This document shows positions 8,690 through 15,617 of a DNA stretch of 17,615 nucleotides, piece after piece (the stretch's first letter is position 1; each line of letters starts with the position of its first letter). Below the pieces are notes generated by a model that saw only the letters and a program-made list of their open reading frames with translations, was not told the DNA's origin and did not search any database. A program made the position numbers and the translations under genes. The stretch comes from Lysobacteraceae bacterium (GTDB lineage: Bacteria; Pseudomonadota; Gammaproteobacteria; Steroidobacterales; Steroidobacteraceae). The stretch is taken from contig JAAYXG010000211.1 in NCBI GenBank assembly GCA_012516015.1, forward strand, positions 1 to 17,615, read 5' to 3'.

Positions 8690-9961
8690 TCACGCCGATG
8701 CCGGCCGCACCGTCGGCTCGCTGTCCTTCATCAAACGATCGATGTTCATGCGGATGTGCGCGGCTTCTGCCGCGGTGCGCGCCAGGGAAATCGCGCGATC
8801 GAAATCGGCGCGCGCTTCGTTCTTGCGCCCGAGCTGCACGAGGAAAGCGCCGCGCACGCCGTAGAAGTGGAAATAGTTCGCGAGCTGCGGCGCGATCGGC
8901 TCGATCAGCTCGAGAGCGGCTTCAGGACCCTTCACCTTGCTCACGGCCACCGCGCGGTTGAGCGTGACGACGGGCGAAGGCTGAATGCGCTCGAGCGCGC
9001 CGTAGAGCTGGTCGATCTCGGCCCAATCCGTCTCCTGCGGCGTCGCGGCGCGGGAATGAATCGCGGCGATCGCCGCTTGAATCTGGTAGGGGCCCGGCCG
9101 TCGATGACGCAGCGCCTTCTCGACGAGCGAGAGACCTTCGGCAATGAGGTCTTGATTCCATAGTCGCCGGTCCTGATCGTCGAGCAGCACGATCGCGCCG
9201 TTCGCATCGAGCCGCGCGGCCGCACGCGCGTGCTGCAACAGCAACAACGCCGTCAGCCCCATGATCTCCGGCTCGCCGGGGAACAACCGCAACAGCAAGC
9301 GTGCCAGACGAATCGCCTCCTCGCAGAGCGGTATGCGCACGTGCACGTCGCCGCCGCTCGCGGAGTAGCCCTCGTTGAAGAGCAGATAAATCATCGCGGC
9401 GACGGTGTTGAGGCGCTCCTGTCTCTCCGCCTGCCCGGGCGTCTCGAACGGCACTTGCGCCGCCGCAACGCGCCGCTTCGCACGCGTGATCCGCTGTTCC
9501 ATCGCGCTTTCGCTCACGAGGAAAGCGCGCGCGATCTCCGGCACGGTCAATCCCGAGACGATGCGCAGCGCGAGCGCAATCTGCTGCGTTGCCGGCAGCT
9601 CGGGATGACAGCAGATGAACAACAGCCGCAGGATGTCGTCGCGATAGTGCGCGTTGTCCAAGCGCTCGGCGAGATCCGTCTGTGCGTCGTCGGTGTCAGA
9701 GATTGCCGCCTCGTCGGGCAAGCTGTCGTGCCGCTGGCTCTTACGAGCCTCGTCCAATGCGAAGTTGCGAGCGACGAAGATCAACCAAGCGGCAGGGTCG
9801 CGCGGCGGACCGTTCGCCGGCCACACCTTGAGCGCGCGCAGCGATGCTTCCTGAAAGGCCTCCTCCGCGGTGTCGAGGCTGCGAAAGTAGCGCAGCAAAG
9901 CCGCGACGACTTGCGGTCGCGCGGCGGTCAGAGCGGCGTCGATCCAGGCGATATCCGTCAT
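8690..9961 (-). CDS. ECF RNA polymerase sigma factor, ECF42-like, with C-terminal TPR-like extension
   Basis: A 423-residue protein, far longer than a plain ECF sigma factor (about 180-200 aa). Sigma-2 is at about 20-75 (RYFRSLDTAEEAFQEASLRALKVWP, ARNFALDEARK) and sigma-4 at about 110-165 (QQIALALRIVSGLTVPEIAR, FLVSESAMEQRITRAKRRV). A middle helical region follows (AAMIYLLFNEGYSAS, about 188-290), then TPR-like helices to the end (GAFLVQLGRKNEARADFDRA). This layout, next to a DGPF-domain gene, is that of the ECF42 group, in which the C-terminal extension is thought to replace an anti-sigma factor; there is none here. The start overlaps the DGPF gene stop by four bases (ATGA), so the two are coupled. 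The signal sensed is unknown. Confidence 0.93.
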   Translation of the reverse strand: MTDIAWIDAALTAARPQVVAALLRYFRSLDTAEEAFQEASLRALKVWPANGPPRDPAAWLIFVARNFALDEARKSQRHDSLPDEAAISDTDDAQTDLAERLDNAHYRDDILRLLFICCHPELPATQQIALALRIVSGLTVPEIARAFLVSESAMEQRITRAKRRVAAAQVPFETPGQAERQERLNTVAAMIYLLFNEGYSASGGDVHVRIPLCEEAIRLARLLLRLFPGEPEIMGLTALLLLQHARAAARLDANGAIVLLDDQDRRLWNQDLIAEGLSLVEKALRHRRPGPYQIQAAIAAIHSRAATPQETDWAEIDQLYGALERIQPSPVVTLNRAVAVSKVKGPEAALELIEPIAPQLANYFHFYGVRGAFLVQLGRKNEARADFDRAISLARTAAEAAHIRMNIDRLMKDSEPTVRPASA

Positions 9962-10377
9962 TGAACATCTCTCTTGCGCGCGGTCGCCCCCGATTGTGCC
10001 CGCTCCTTCGCAAGCGTGCGCGGCTCGCCGCGATCCGAGAAATATTGAATCGGCCGAATCTCGATTGCACCGGGCTCGTGCACAAGCTCCGAGGCGATGC
10101 GAATGGCGTCTTCGAGCGAGGCACACTCGACGATATAGAAGCCGAGCAGTTGTTCCTTCGTCTCGGCGAACGGACCATCGATGACGACCGCGTCACGGCC
10201 CTTACGAACCGTCGTCGCCGTCGTCGTCGGCATCAGGCGCACGACGGGTCCGACTTGGTCGGTGGCGGCGAGCTGCTTCACGACACTCACGTGGTGCGCC
10301 ATCACGGCTCGATCCTTGTCCTCGGACCAATTCGCAACGACGCGCTCGTCACTGTAGCAAAGAAGAGAATAGAGCAT
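9958..10377 (-). CDS. DGPF/YCII-domain protein, partner of the ECF sigma factor
   Basis: A 139-residue protein of the YCII-related (DGPF) family. The name motif DGPF is at residues 67-70 within VVIDGPFAETKEQLLGFYIV, and the N-terminus MLYSLLCYSDE is typical. These proteins have a ferredoxin-like fold, and their biochemical role is not established. Genes of this family are the usual neighbours and targets of ECF42 sigma factors. It ends in a 4-base overlap with the sigma gene and starts 42 nt after the stop of a small CxxC membrane protein on the same strand, giving a three-gene operon. The C-terminal tail after about residue 115 is charged and probably disordered. Confidence 0.9.
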   Translation of the reverse strand: MLYSLLCYSDERVVANWSEDKDRAVMAHHVSVVKQLAATDQVGPVVRLMPTTTATTVRKGRDAVVIDGPFAETKEQLLGFYIVECASLEDAIRIASELVHEPGAIEIRPIQYFSDRGEPRTLAKERAQSGATARKRDVQ

Positions 10378-10419
10378 GTCTGGCTGGCTTGGGGCTCGGG
10401 CTCGAAGGATTTGGTGGCG

Positions 10420-10584
10420 TCAATCAACCGTCGGCTTCGTCGGTTCGCGGCGTGCGCGACGTTTCGGCGCGTGCGGCGTCCGCCGGCGGTTGCGCAACTT
10501 GACGCCGATGACGCCGATCAACCCGCCGGCCGAAGTGGCACCGGCGGCCAGGATTGCAGCAGTCGTCATGCACGCAGGACACAT
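10420..10584 (-). CDS. Small membrane protein with N-terminal CPxC motif, first gene of the sigma-factor operon
   Basis: A 54-residue protein beginning MCPAC, followed by one hydrophobic segment (about 7-28: TTAAILAAGATSAGGLIGVI) and a basic tail (KLRNRRR, KRRARRE). The ATG has a very good Shine-Dalgarno, GGAGG (10590-10594), 5 nt upstream. A candidate ECF-type promoter lies about 45 bp further up, and the DGPF gene starts 42 nt downstream on the same strand. I recall small proteins of the same style (MCPxC, alanine-rich segment, T/A-S-x-GG, basic end) in many proteobacteria, often unannotated because of their size; no function is known to me. The two cysteines could bind metal or react with thiol stress. 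The topology is inferred from hydrophobicity. Confidence 0.7.
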   Translation of the reverse strand: MCPACMTTAAILAAGATSAGGLIGVIGVKLRNRRRTPHAPKRRARREPTKPTVD

Positions 10585-10602
10585 CGTAGCCTCCAACTAT
10601 CG

Positions 10603-10616
10603 CTCGCAAGTGCGAG
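10603..10616. promoter_or_regulatory. Small inverted repeat in the leader of the sigma-factor operon
   Basis: CTCGCA-AG-TGCGAG lies between the predicted start point (about 10622) and the ribosome site of the small-protein gene. The right arm overlaps one copy of GCGAGGC (10612-10618), which is repeated directly at 10634-10640, 22 bp away and beyond the -10. It could be a leader hairpin or part of a regulator site. Confidence 0.3.
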
Positions 10617-10628
10617 GCTCACCTATAA

Positions 10629-10655
10629 GACGAGCGAGGCCGCCCGAAACCGACA
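10629..10655 (-). promoter_or_regulatory. Candidate ECF42-type promoter of the CxxC/DGPF/sigma operon
   Basis: On the minus strand TGTCGG (10655-10650) is followed after 17 nt by CGTC (10632-10629). As I recall, ECF42 promoters have TGTCGA at -35 and a CG(A/T)C-like -10, so the match is 5 of 6 plus a full -10, in the right orientation. It gives a leader of about 38 nt to the small-protein ATG. Autoregulation of the sigma operon follows if this is real. Confidence 0.5.
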
Positions 10656-10702
10656 ATGTTCCAGAACAAGAATGACTCTCGCATCTGGCGAGACTCAACT
10701 AC

Positions 10703-10796
10703 ATTGTCGTCCCGGCGTAGGCCGGGATCCAGGCGAAGAGACGGCGCGCCACTGCGCGCGAATGCCTGGACTCCGGCCTACGCCGGAGCGACGAAG
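10703..10796. repeat. Paired palindromic repeat element (CCGGCGTAGGCCGG type)
   Basis: Left part: GTCGTCCCGGCGTAGGCCGG... ending TCCAGGC (about 10707-10734). Right part: GCCTGGACTCCGGCCTACGC... (about 10764-10793). They are near-complementary over 29 bases, with about four mismatches. Each half also contains its own hairpin (CCCGGC-GTAG-GCCGGG and CTCCGGC-CTAC-GCCGGAG). The overall form resembles the abundant intergenic elements of the type TCGTC-ATTCCCGCG...GGAATCCAG found across proteobacteria. It is non-coding. Confidence 0.65.
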
Positions 10797-10873
10797 TTGG
10801 GGTACGCATCATCGCGAAAACCGTGCGCCTTCGAATGTGGCAAGACGCAAATGTATAGCCGTCCCGAACATCC

Positions 10874-10930
10874 TGTAGGTCGGAATTTGTTCCGACTCTG
10901 GTTCTTGGTCGGAACAAATTCCGACCTACA
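10874..10930. repeat. GTAG-type REP pair (inverted dimer), copy 2
   Basis: TGTAGGTCGGAATTTGTTCC... and ...GGAACAAATTCCGACCTACA face each other, with the same outer GTAG and the same GTCGGAA stem as the copy at 8593-8648; the inner spacer sequence differs. It lies just downstream of the stop of the REC-GAF-kinase gene (10958, minus strand). Confidence 0.75.
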
Positions 10931-10957
10931 ACGAATGGGTTCACATTTTCCCTGGGC

Positions 10958-12568
10958 TCAACTCTCCGCATCCGCGCCGTCGCTTGTACCGAGGGTGAAG
11001 GAGAAGGTGGCGCCTCGGTCCGGGCCGTCGGATTCGCCCCAGACCTCGCCGTCGTGACGGCGCACTATGCGTTGGACGGTTGCGAGACCGACGCCCGTGC
11101 CAGCGAACTCCCGCGCGGAATGCAGACGTTGGAAGGGTTGGAACAAGCGCCTCGAGTAGCGGGGATCGAACCCCGCTCCATTGTCGATGACTTGGAAGAA
11201 GCGACGGGAGTCATCGTCCGTGATCGTGCGAAACTCGATTCGCGCGTCAATTCGTTGCGAAGTGTACTTCCATGCGTTCGAGAGCAGATTGTCCATCAGG
11301 ACGCTCATGAGCCCGCGATCGGCGTCGACGTACACGCCTCGTTCGACGCGCAAGTCGATCGCGCGCTGCGGTTGCCCGTTGCGAAGGCGCTCCACGATCT
11401 GCGCGGCCATCGCACCCAAATCGAAGCGCTCGATCGTGAGCTCGCGCGGCGTGATGCCCGAGAGCCTCAAAAGATCGTCGATCAGCTCGTACATCCGAGC
11501 GACGTGGCCTTTCGCAGACTGCAGTCGCGTTCGGAGCGCCGGATCCAGCGCACCGAATTCCTCGAGCATGATGCCGATCTCGCCGGACAAAGCGCGCACC
11601 GGCGCCCGCAGGTCGTGCGATACGGCGTAAGTGAACGCCTCGAGCTCCTCGTTGGCAGCCTCGAGCGCCCTCGTGCGCGTGCGCACGCGGCTCTCGAGCT
11701 CGTCGTAGACCCGCACGTTCTCCATCGCAACCGCCGTCGTATTTGCGAGCGCCTCCAGCAACATCAGCTCGTCCGACGTGCATGCATGCTGCCTCGCCCA
11801 ATAGACACCGATTGCACCCATCGGCGCCGCGGTTCGGATCGGTGCCATGACGAGGCTCTTCACCGCGGTCGAACGATACGCTGCGACGGCAGCTCGAGGA
11901 TCGCGGGCGACGTCTTCGACCGCGATCGGGCGTGCGCTCAGGATCGACAAGCCGGCTGCGCATTCGCCGAGCACTAAATGTCGTCCCTTCCACGATGGCG
12001 ATACGGCCTCCTCATCCGCATAGAAGCACGTGCTCCCTTCGCGCAAAACGAACGTCGCGCCATCTGCATCCGTGAGAGCGCGCGCGGCCCGCTTCGCGAT
12101 CGTCATCACGCCGGCAAGATCCCGCGCGAGCGAAAGCTCCTGCACGACGCCGACCAAACGCGACATGGCCGCATGCTGGCTGCTCAAGCGCTCGATGGAG
12201 CTCTCCACGTTCGATCCTCGAGCTCGATTCAGCGCGGCAACCAGCCGCCACAGCTCTTGCTTATCGACATAGTCGCTTGCCCCCTCGCGGAGCGCCTGAT
12301 CGATGTCTTCGCTGCGGGCTGCACCTGAGCACATGATCACAGGCGTTTGCGGATTGACGTGCTTCGACAGACGTACCGCACTGACGCCGTCGAAACCGGG
12401 TACGCCGCTGTCGACGAGCACAGCATCGAAGTCTCCGCGCTCGATCTCGTGACGAAATGCCTCGGCGGTGCTTGCACGAATCAGTCGGGGCGAAAGCCCG
12501 TGCGCCTTCAGCAGTCGCTCGATCGATCGCGAGTCTGCCGGGTCGTCTTCCAGATGGAGAATCCGCAT
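10958..12568 (-). CDS. Cytosolic hybrid sensor: REC-GAF-HisKA-HATPase histidine kinase
   Basis: A 536-residue kinase with its receiver at the front. REC (1-115): acidic pair E7/D8, phospho-acceptor D53 (VLVDSGVPGFDG), S81 and K103. A GAF-like domain follows at about 145-285 (GAIGVYWARQHACTSDELML), with no obvious chromophore cysteine site. Then comes a short coiled coil. HisKA has the phospho-accepting H318 (YAVSHDLRAPVRAL). The HATPase has N-box N427/N431 (MDNLLSNAWKY), G1 DNGAGF (462-467) and G2 GTGVGL (490-495). All catalytic residues are present. No membrane segment is seen, so it is soluble. The receiver-first order suggests that phosphorylation by another kinase controls this one. ATG at 12568; no strong ribosome site is visible. 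It faces away from the second kinase gene. Confidence 0.92.
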   Translation of the reverse strand: MRILHLEDDPADSRSIERLLKAHGLSPRLIRASTAEAFRHEIERGDFDAVLVDSGVPGFDGVSAVRLSKHVNPQTPVIMCSGAARSEDIDQALREGASDYVDKQELWRLVAALNRARGSNVESSIERLSSQHAAMSRLVGVVQELSLARDLAGVMTIAKRAARALTDADGATFVLREGSTCFYADEEAVSPSWKGRHLVLGECAAGLSILSARPIAVEDVARDPRAAVAAYRSTAVKSLVMAPIRTAAPMGAIGVYWARQHACTSDELMLLEALANTTAVAMENVRVYDELESRVRTRTRALEAANEELEAFTYAVSHDLRAPVRALSGEIGIMLEEFGALDPALRTRLQSAKGHVARMYELIDDLLRLSGITPRELTIERFDLGAMAAQIVERLRNGQPQRAIDLRVERGVYVDADRGLMSVLMDNLLSNAWKYTSQRIDARIEFRTITDDDSRRFFQVIDNGAGFDPRYSRRLFQPFQRLHSAREFAGTGVGLATVQRIVRRHDGEVWGESDGPDRGATFSFTLGTSDGADAES

Positions 12569-13094
12569 TGCGCTACTATTGAGGCAAATCGGGTTCGAGT
12601 GTAGTCCGCGACTTGCGGACGCGGCATAGGCAGTTCAGGCGACGTCGACGCGCGGGGACACCGCGATGGGCCAAGCGTCCGGCGGAGATCCACCTACAGG
12701 AGCAAACCCCATTGAACCCGCGAATGAGGCGATTAGTTCCCGATCGTGAGGAACCGTCACACGCCTGAGCGAGCCGGTTTCGCAGCCGGGTTTGCACAGG
12801 AACTTTGTATCGCGCATCATGCGTTTACGCCCGACGCACCAAAAACTTCATGGCGGGCGCCATGCTCTACTTCGCCTGTCGCTCCCGGATAGAGATCATG
12901 TGCGGCAGATCATAGGTGCGAAGCAGTGTCATTCGAGAGCCGAAGGCACGAATCATCCGATTTCTAGGCAACTTTTGGACGCTGTCCGTGACGAGACCGC
13001 ACATGACTCAGACCACTGCCGTACGACCAGGAGAGCGGACACCACCCAAGTCTCTCGCTCGATCGGCAAGCCTCGCGCTTGTCAGGATAAGTAA
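12569..13094. other. Divergent intergenic region between two kinase genes
   Basis: About 525 bp without a convincing gene. Visible items are a perfect short palindrome CATGGCG-GG-CGCCATG (12849-12864), a dyad GTTCC/GGAAC (12736-12740 and 12750-12754), and a weak 31-codon ORF (13003-13098) whose stop overlaps the GTG of the downstream kinase. No sigma70 promoter could be placed with confidence. It must hold the promoters for both divergent kinase genes. Confidence 0.5.
12849..12864. promoter_or_regulatory. Perfect 7+2+7 palindrome in the divergent kinase intergenic region
   Basis: CATGGCG and CGCCATG flank GG. It is centred roughly midway between the two divergent kinase genes (about 290 and 240 bp from the two starts), a position that would suit a shared operator. 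No specific regulator can be named from the sequence. Confidence 0.3.
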
Positions 13095-15581
13095 GTGAGC
13101 TCGGATCGCGAACAAGAGCGACTCACTCCCGAGAGTGCCCTGCAGCAGGACGACGTACGTGCCTTGGGGGTCGCCAAGGAGCGCGCGGAGGCCGAGTTGC
13201 TGTCCGCGCAAGCGGCTCTCAAGCGCAAGACCCAAGAGCTCGAACAGTCGCTCGCCATGATGCGCGCGGCGTTCGACGCGACCGCGGACGGAATCATCGC
13301 GACGAATTCCAACGGGCGGATCACGAGCCTCAACGAACAGTACCTGAAGATGTTTCGCGTCGACCGGCAGCTCGTCATGGGACAGGATCATCGCCGGGTC
13401 GTCGCCCACCTCAGCGCACAATTGGAAGACCCGACGGCATACCGCGCGCGCATCGACGAGATCTACCGATCCTCTCCGCTCGAAACCTTCGATGAGCTGC
13501 GCATGCGAGACGGACGCGTATACGAGCGCCTGTCGAGGGTGCAGCTCGTCAACGAGCAGCAGGTCGGCCGCGTCTGGAGCTTTCGCGATGTCACCGCGCA
13601 CGTGCAGGCGCAAGAGCAGTTGCCCACCTTGAACCAACGACTCGGGCGTCGCGTGGAAGAGCGCACTGATGCGCTGCGCAAGACCGAGCAGCAGTTCCTC
13701 CAGCTCGTGCTCGGAGTCGAGGACGTCGCGATCTACATGATCGACACCTCGGGACACGTAAGCGCCTGGAATCCCGGCGCCGAGCGCATCAAGGGCTATA
13801 CGAGCGACGAGATCATCGGCAAGCACGTCTCGATCTTCTACACGGACGAGGATCGAGCGAACGGCGCACCGGAGAAGGCGCTCGCGATCGCCGCGAGCGA
13901 GGGCAAATACGAAACGGAAGCGTGGCGAGTTCGCAAGGACGGCACGCGCTTCTGGGCAAGCGTGCTGATCGATGTGATTCGCGACGGGAGCGGCCGGGTG
14001 CTCGGGTACGCGAAGATCACGCGCGATATGACCGAGTGGCGCGCGATGCAGGAGCAATTGCATCAAGCGCAGAAGATGGAAGCGATCGGGCAGCTCACCG
14101 GCGGCGTCGCGCACGACTTCAACAATCTGCTCACCGTCATTCTCGGGAACATGGAAACGATCTCGCGCCTCGCACCGCCGCAGGACGGCCGGTTGAAGCG
14201 CGCCGTCGATCAGGCGACGCGCGGAGCGCAGCGCGCCGCGACGCTGACGCAACAGCTGCTCGCCTTCTCGCGTCGACAGCCTCTCAATCCGAAACCGACC
14301 GAGGTCAATCGCCTCGTGAGCGGCATCTCGGAGCTGATTCGTCGGACGCTCAACGAGAACATCGCGATCGAAACCGTGCTCGGTGCGGGCGTGTGGCGCA
14401 TCGAGATCGATGCGCATCAACTCGAAAGCGCGCTGCTCAATCTCGCGGTCAACGCGCGCGATGCCATGCGCAGCGGCGGCAAGCTCACGCTCGAGACGGC
14501 GAACGCACACTTGGACGACCGCTACGCCGCCAACTATGCGGAGATCGAGCCCGGCCAATATGTCGTGATCTGCGTGAGCGACACCGGCAGCGGCATGAGC
14601 AAGGACGTGCTCGCACGCGCATTCGATCCGTTCTTCACGACGAAGCCCATCGGCGAGGGCACCGGTCTCGGTTTGAGCCAGGTGTATGGTTTCGTCAAAC
14701 AATCCGGCGGCCACATCAAGCTGTACAGCGAGATCGGCGAAGGTACGACCGTCAAGATCTACCTGCCGCGCTACATCGGCAATCACGAGGAGATCGAGGT
14801 CGAGGCGCAGCCGATCGTGCCGCAGGGCGACCCGAACGAGGTCATTCTCGTCGTCGAGGACGATGAGGACGTGCGCCGGTTCAGCTCCGACAGCCTGCGC
14901 GAGCTCGGTTTTGCGGTGCTCGAAGCGCACGACGGCCCATCGGCGCTGCGCATGCTCGACGTGCATCCCGAAGTGAACCTAGTGTTCACCGACGTGGGGC
15001 TGCCGGGCATCAACGGGCGCGAGCTCGTCGATGCGGCGCGCGCCCGCCACCCGCACTTGAAGGTGCTGTTCACATCGGGCTACGCGCGCAACGCGATCGT
15101 GCATCAAGGGCGCCTCGATCAAGGCGTCCAGTTGCTGACGAAGCCTTTCACCAGGGCGCAGCTAGCGGCTCGCATTCGCGACGTGCTCGACGCGAAATCC
15201 GAGCGCTCGGGCGACGGCAGAGTCGCGCTCGTCGTCGAGGACGAACCGCTCGTGCGGTTGTTCCTCGTGCAGACCATCGAGCAGTTCGGCTACGAGGTTT
15301 TGGAGGCGGCGACGGCGAAACAAGCGCGAGAAGAGCTGGACGCGCGCACGGACGTCGACGTCGTGTTCATCGACATCGGATTGCCCGACGGTAACGGTGC
15401 GGATCTCGCCGCCTCCTTCAGCTCGAAGCGGCGCGGGCTGCGCATCATCCTCGCGAGCGGCTACAGCCAGTCGACCTACGAGATCACGAACGAGAACCCG
15501 AACATGCGCTTCGTGAACAAACCGTTCGATGCGAATTCCATTCGCGCGGTTCTTGCGGAAGTCGAAGGGGCGCACGCGTAG
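13095..15581 (+). CDS. Hybrid sensor histidine kinase PAS-PAS-HisKA-HATPase-REC-REC
   Basis: An 828-residue soluble kinase. It has an N-terminal coiled coil (about 25-55), PAS1 (about 55-170), a linker coiled coil, PAS2 with PAC (about 200-318; YMIDTSGHVSAWNPGAERI, WRVRKDGTRFWASV), and HisKA with H340 in GGVAHDFNNLLTVI. The HATPase has N-box N449/N453, G1 DTGSG (496-500) and G2 GTGLGL (522-527). REC1 has D633 (FTDVGLPG) and K683; REC2 has D760 (FIDIGLPDG) and K809. There is no HPt or DNA-binding domain and no membrane span. The start is a GTG: an in-frame TAA lies immediately before it, so nothing longer is possible, and AGGA lies 7 nt upstream. The PAS domains could bind flavin or haem, but no diagnostic residues are evident. 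It converges on glgX, 36 bp away. Confidence 0.93.
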   Translation: MSSDREQERLTPESALQQDDVRALGVAKERAEAELLSAQAALKRKTQELEQSLAMMRAAFDATADGIIATNSNGRITSLNEQYLKMFRVDRQLVMGQDHRRVVAHLSAQLEDPTAYRARIDEIYRSSPLETFDELRMRDGRVYERLSRVQLVNEQQVGRVWSFRDVTAHVQAQEQLPTLNQRLGRRVEERTDALRKTEQQFLQLVLGVEDVAIYMIDTSGHVSAWNPGAERIKGYTSDEIIGKHVSIFYTDEDRANGAPEKALAIAASEGKYETEAWRVRKDGTRFWASVLIDVIRDGSGRVLGYAKITRDMTEWRAMQEQLHQAQKMEAIGQLTGGVAHDFNNLLTVILGNMETISRLAPPQDGRLKRAVDQATRGAQRAATLTQQLLAFSRRQPLNPKPTEVNRLVSGISELIRRTLNENIAIETVLGAGVWRIEIDAHQLESALLNLAVNARDAMRSGGKLTLETANAHLDDRYAANYAEIEPGQYVVICVSDTGSGMSKDVLARAFDPFFTTKPIGEGTGLGLSQVYGFVKQSGGHIKLYSEIGEGTTVKIYLPRYIGNHEEIEVEAQPIVPQGDPNEVILVVEDDEDVRRFSSDSLRELGFAVLEAHDGPSALRMLDVHPEVNLVFTDVGLPGINGRELVDAARARHPHLKVLFTSGYARNAIVHQGRLDQGVQLLTKPFTRAQLAARIRDVLDAKSERSGDGRVALVVEDEPLVRLFLVQTIEQFGYEVLEAATAKQAREELDARTDVDVVFIDIGLPDGNGADLAASFSSKRRGLRIILASGYSQSTYEITNENPNMRFVNKPFDANSIRAVLAEVEGAHA

Positions 15582-15605
15582 ACGCGTCTGCGCGTGACTA
15601 TAGTC
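15573..15605. terminator. Palindromes between convergent kinase and glgX genes
   Basis: A 24-bp palindrome with one mismatched pair (15573-15596, centre AGACGCGTCT) overlaps the kinase stop codon. It is followed at once by a perfect 10-bp palindrome GACTATAGTC (15596-15605). The two fill most of the gap to the glgX stop at 15618-15620. A stem there could serve as a bidirectional terminator, but there is no clear T-tract. Confidence 0.4.
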
Positions 15606-15617
15606 GGCCAAAGAAAC

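Noticed and set aside
8572..8961. Open frames reading through the repeats at 8593-8648 and 10874-10930 (containing words such as VGIDSDL / VGTNSDL)
   Set aside because: These are translations of the GTAG-REP hairpins, a known source of spurious gene calls.
12690..12745. Stretch ACAGGAGCAAACCCC resembling part of a cyclic-di-GMP (GEMM-I) riboswitch
   Set aside because: The second conserved block (GACGCAAAGCC-like) and the paired stems are missing, and it is too far from the kinase start.
12799..12825. GGAAC-N18-CGTT, resembling an EcfG-type stress promoter
   Set aside because: Spacing is 18 and not the usual 16-17, this promoter class belongs to alphaproteobacteria, and no matching sigma factor is in the window.
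13003..13098. 31-codon ORF upstream of the PAS-PAS kinase as a real gene
   Set aside because: No good ribosome site and no recognisable sequence; only the overlap with the GTG start speaks for it, so it is kept only as part of a low-interest finding.
13008..14966. Very long open frame on the minus strand opposite the PAS-PAS hybrid kinase (also similar ones opposite the pump, channel and adaptor genes)
   Set aside because: Composition is Arg/Ala/His/Asp-rich, as expected from GC-rich antisense frames, with no recognisable domain; the plus-strand kinase has intact catalytic motifs throughout.
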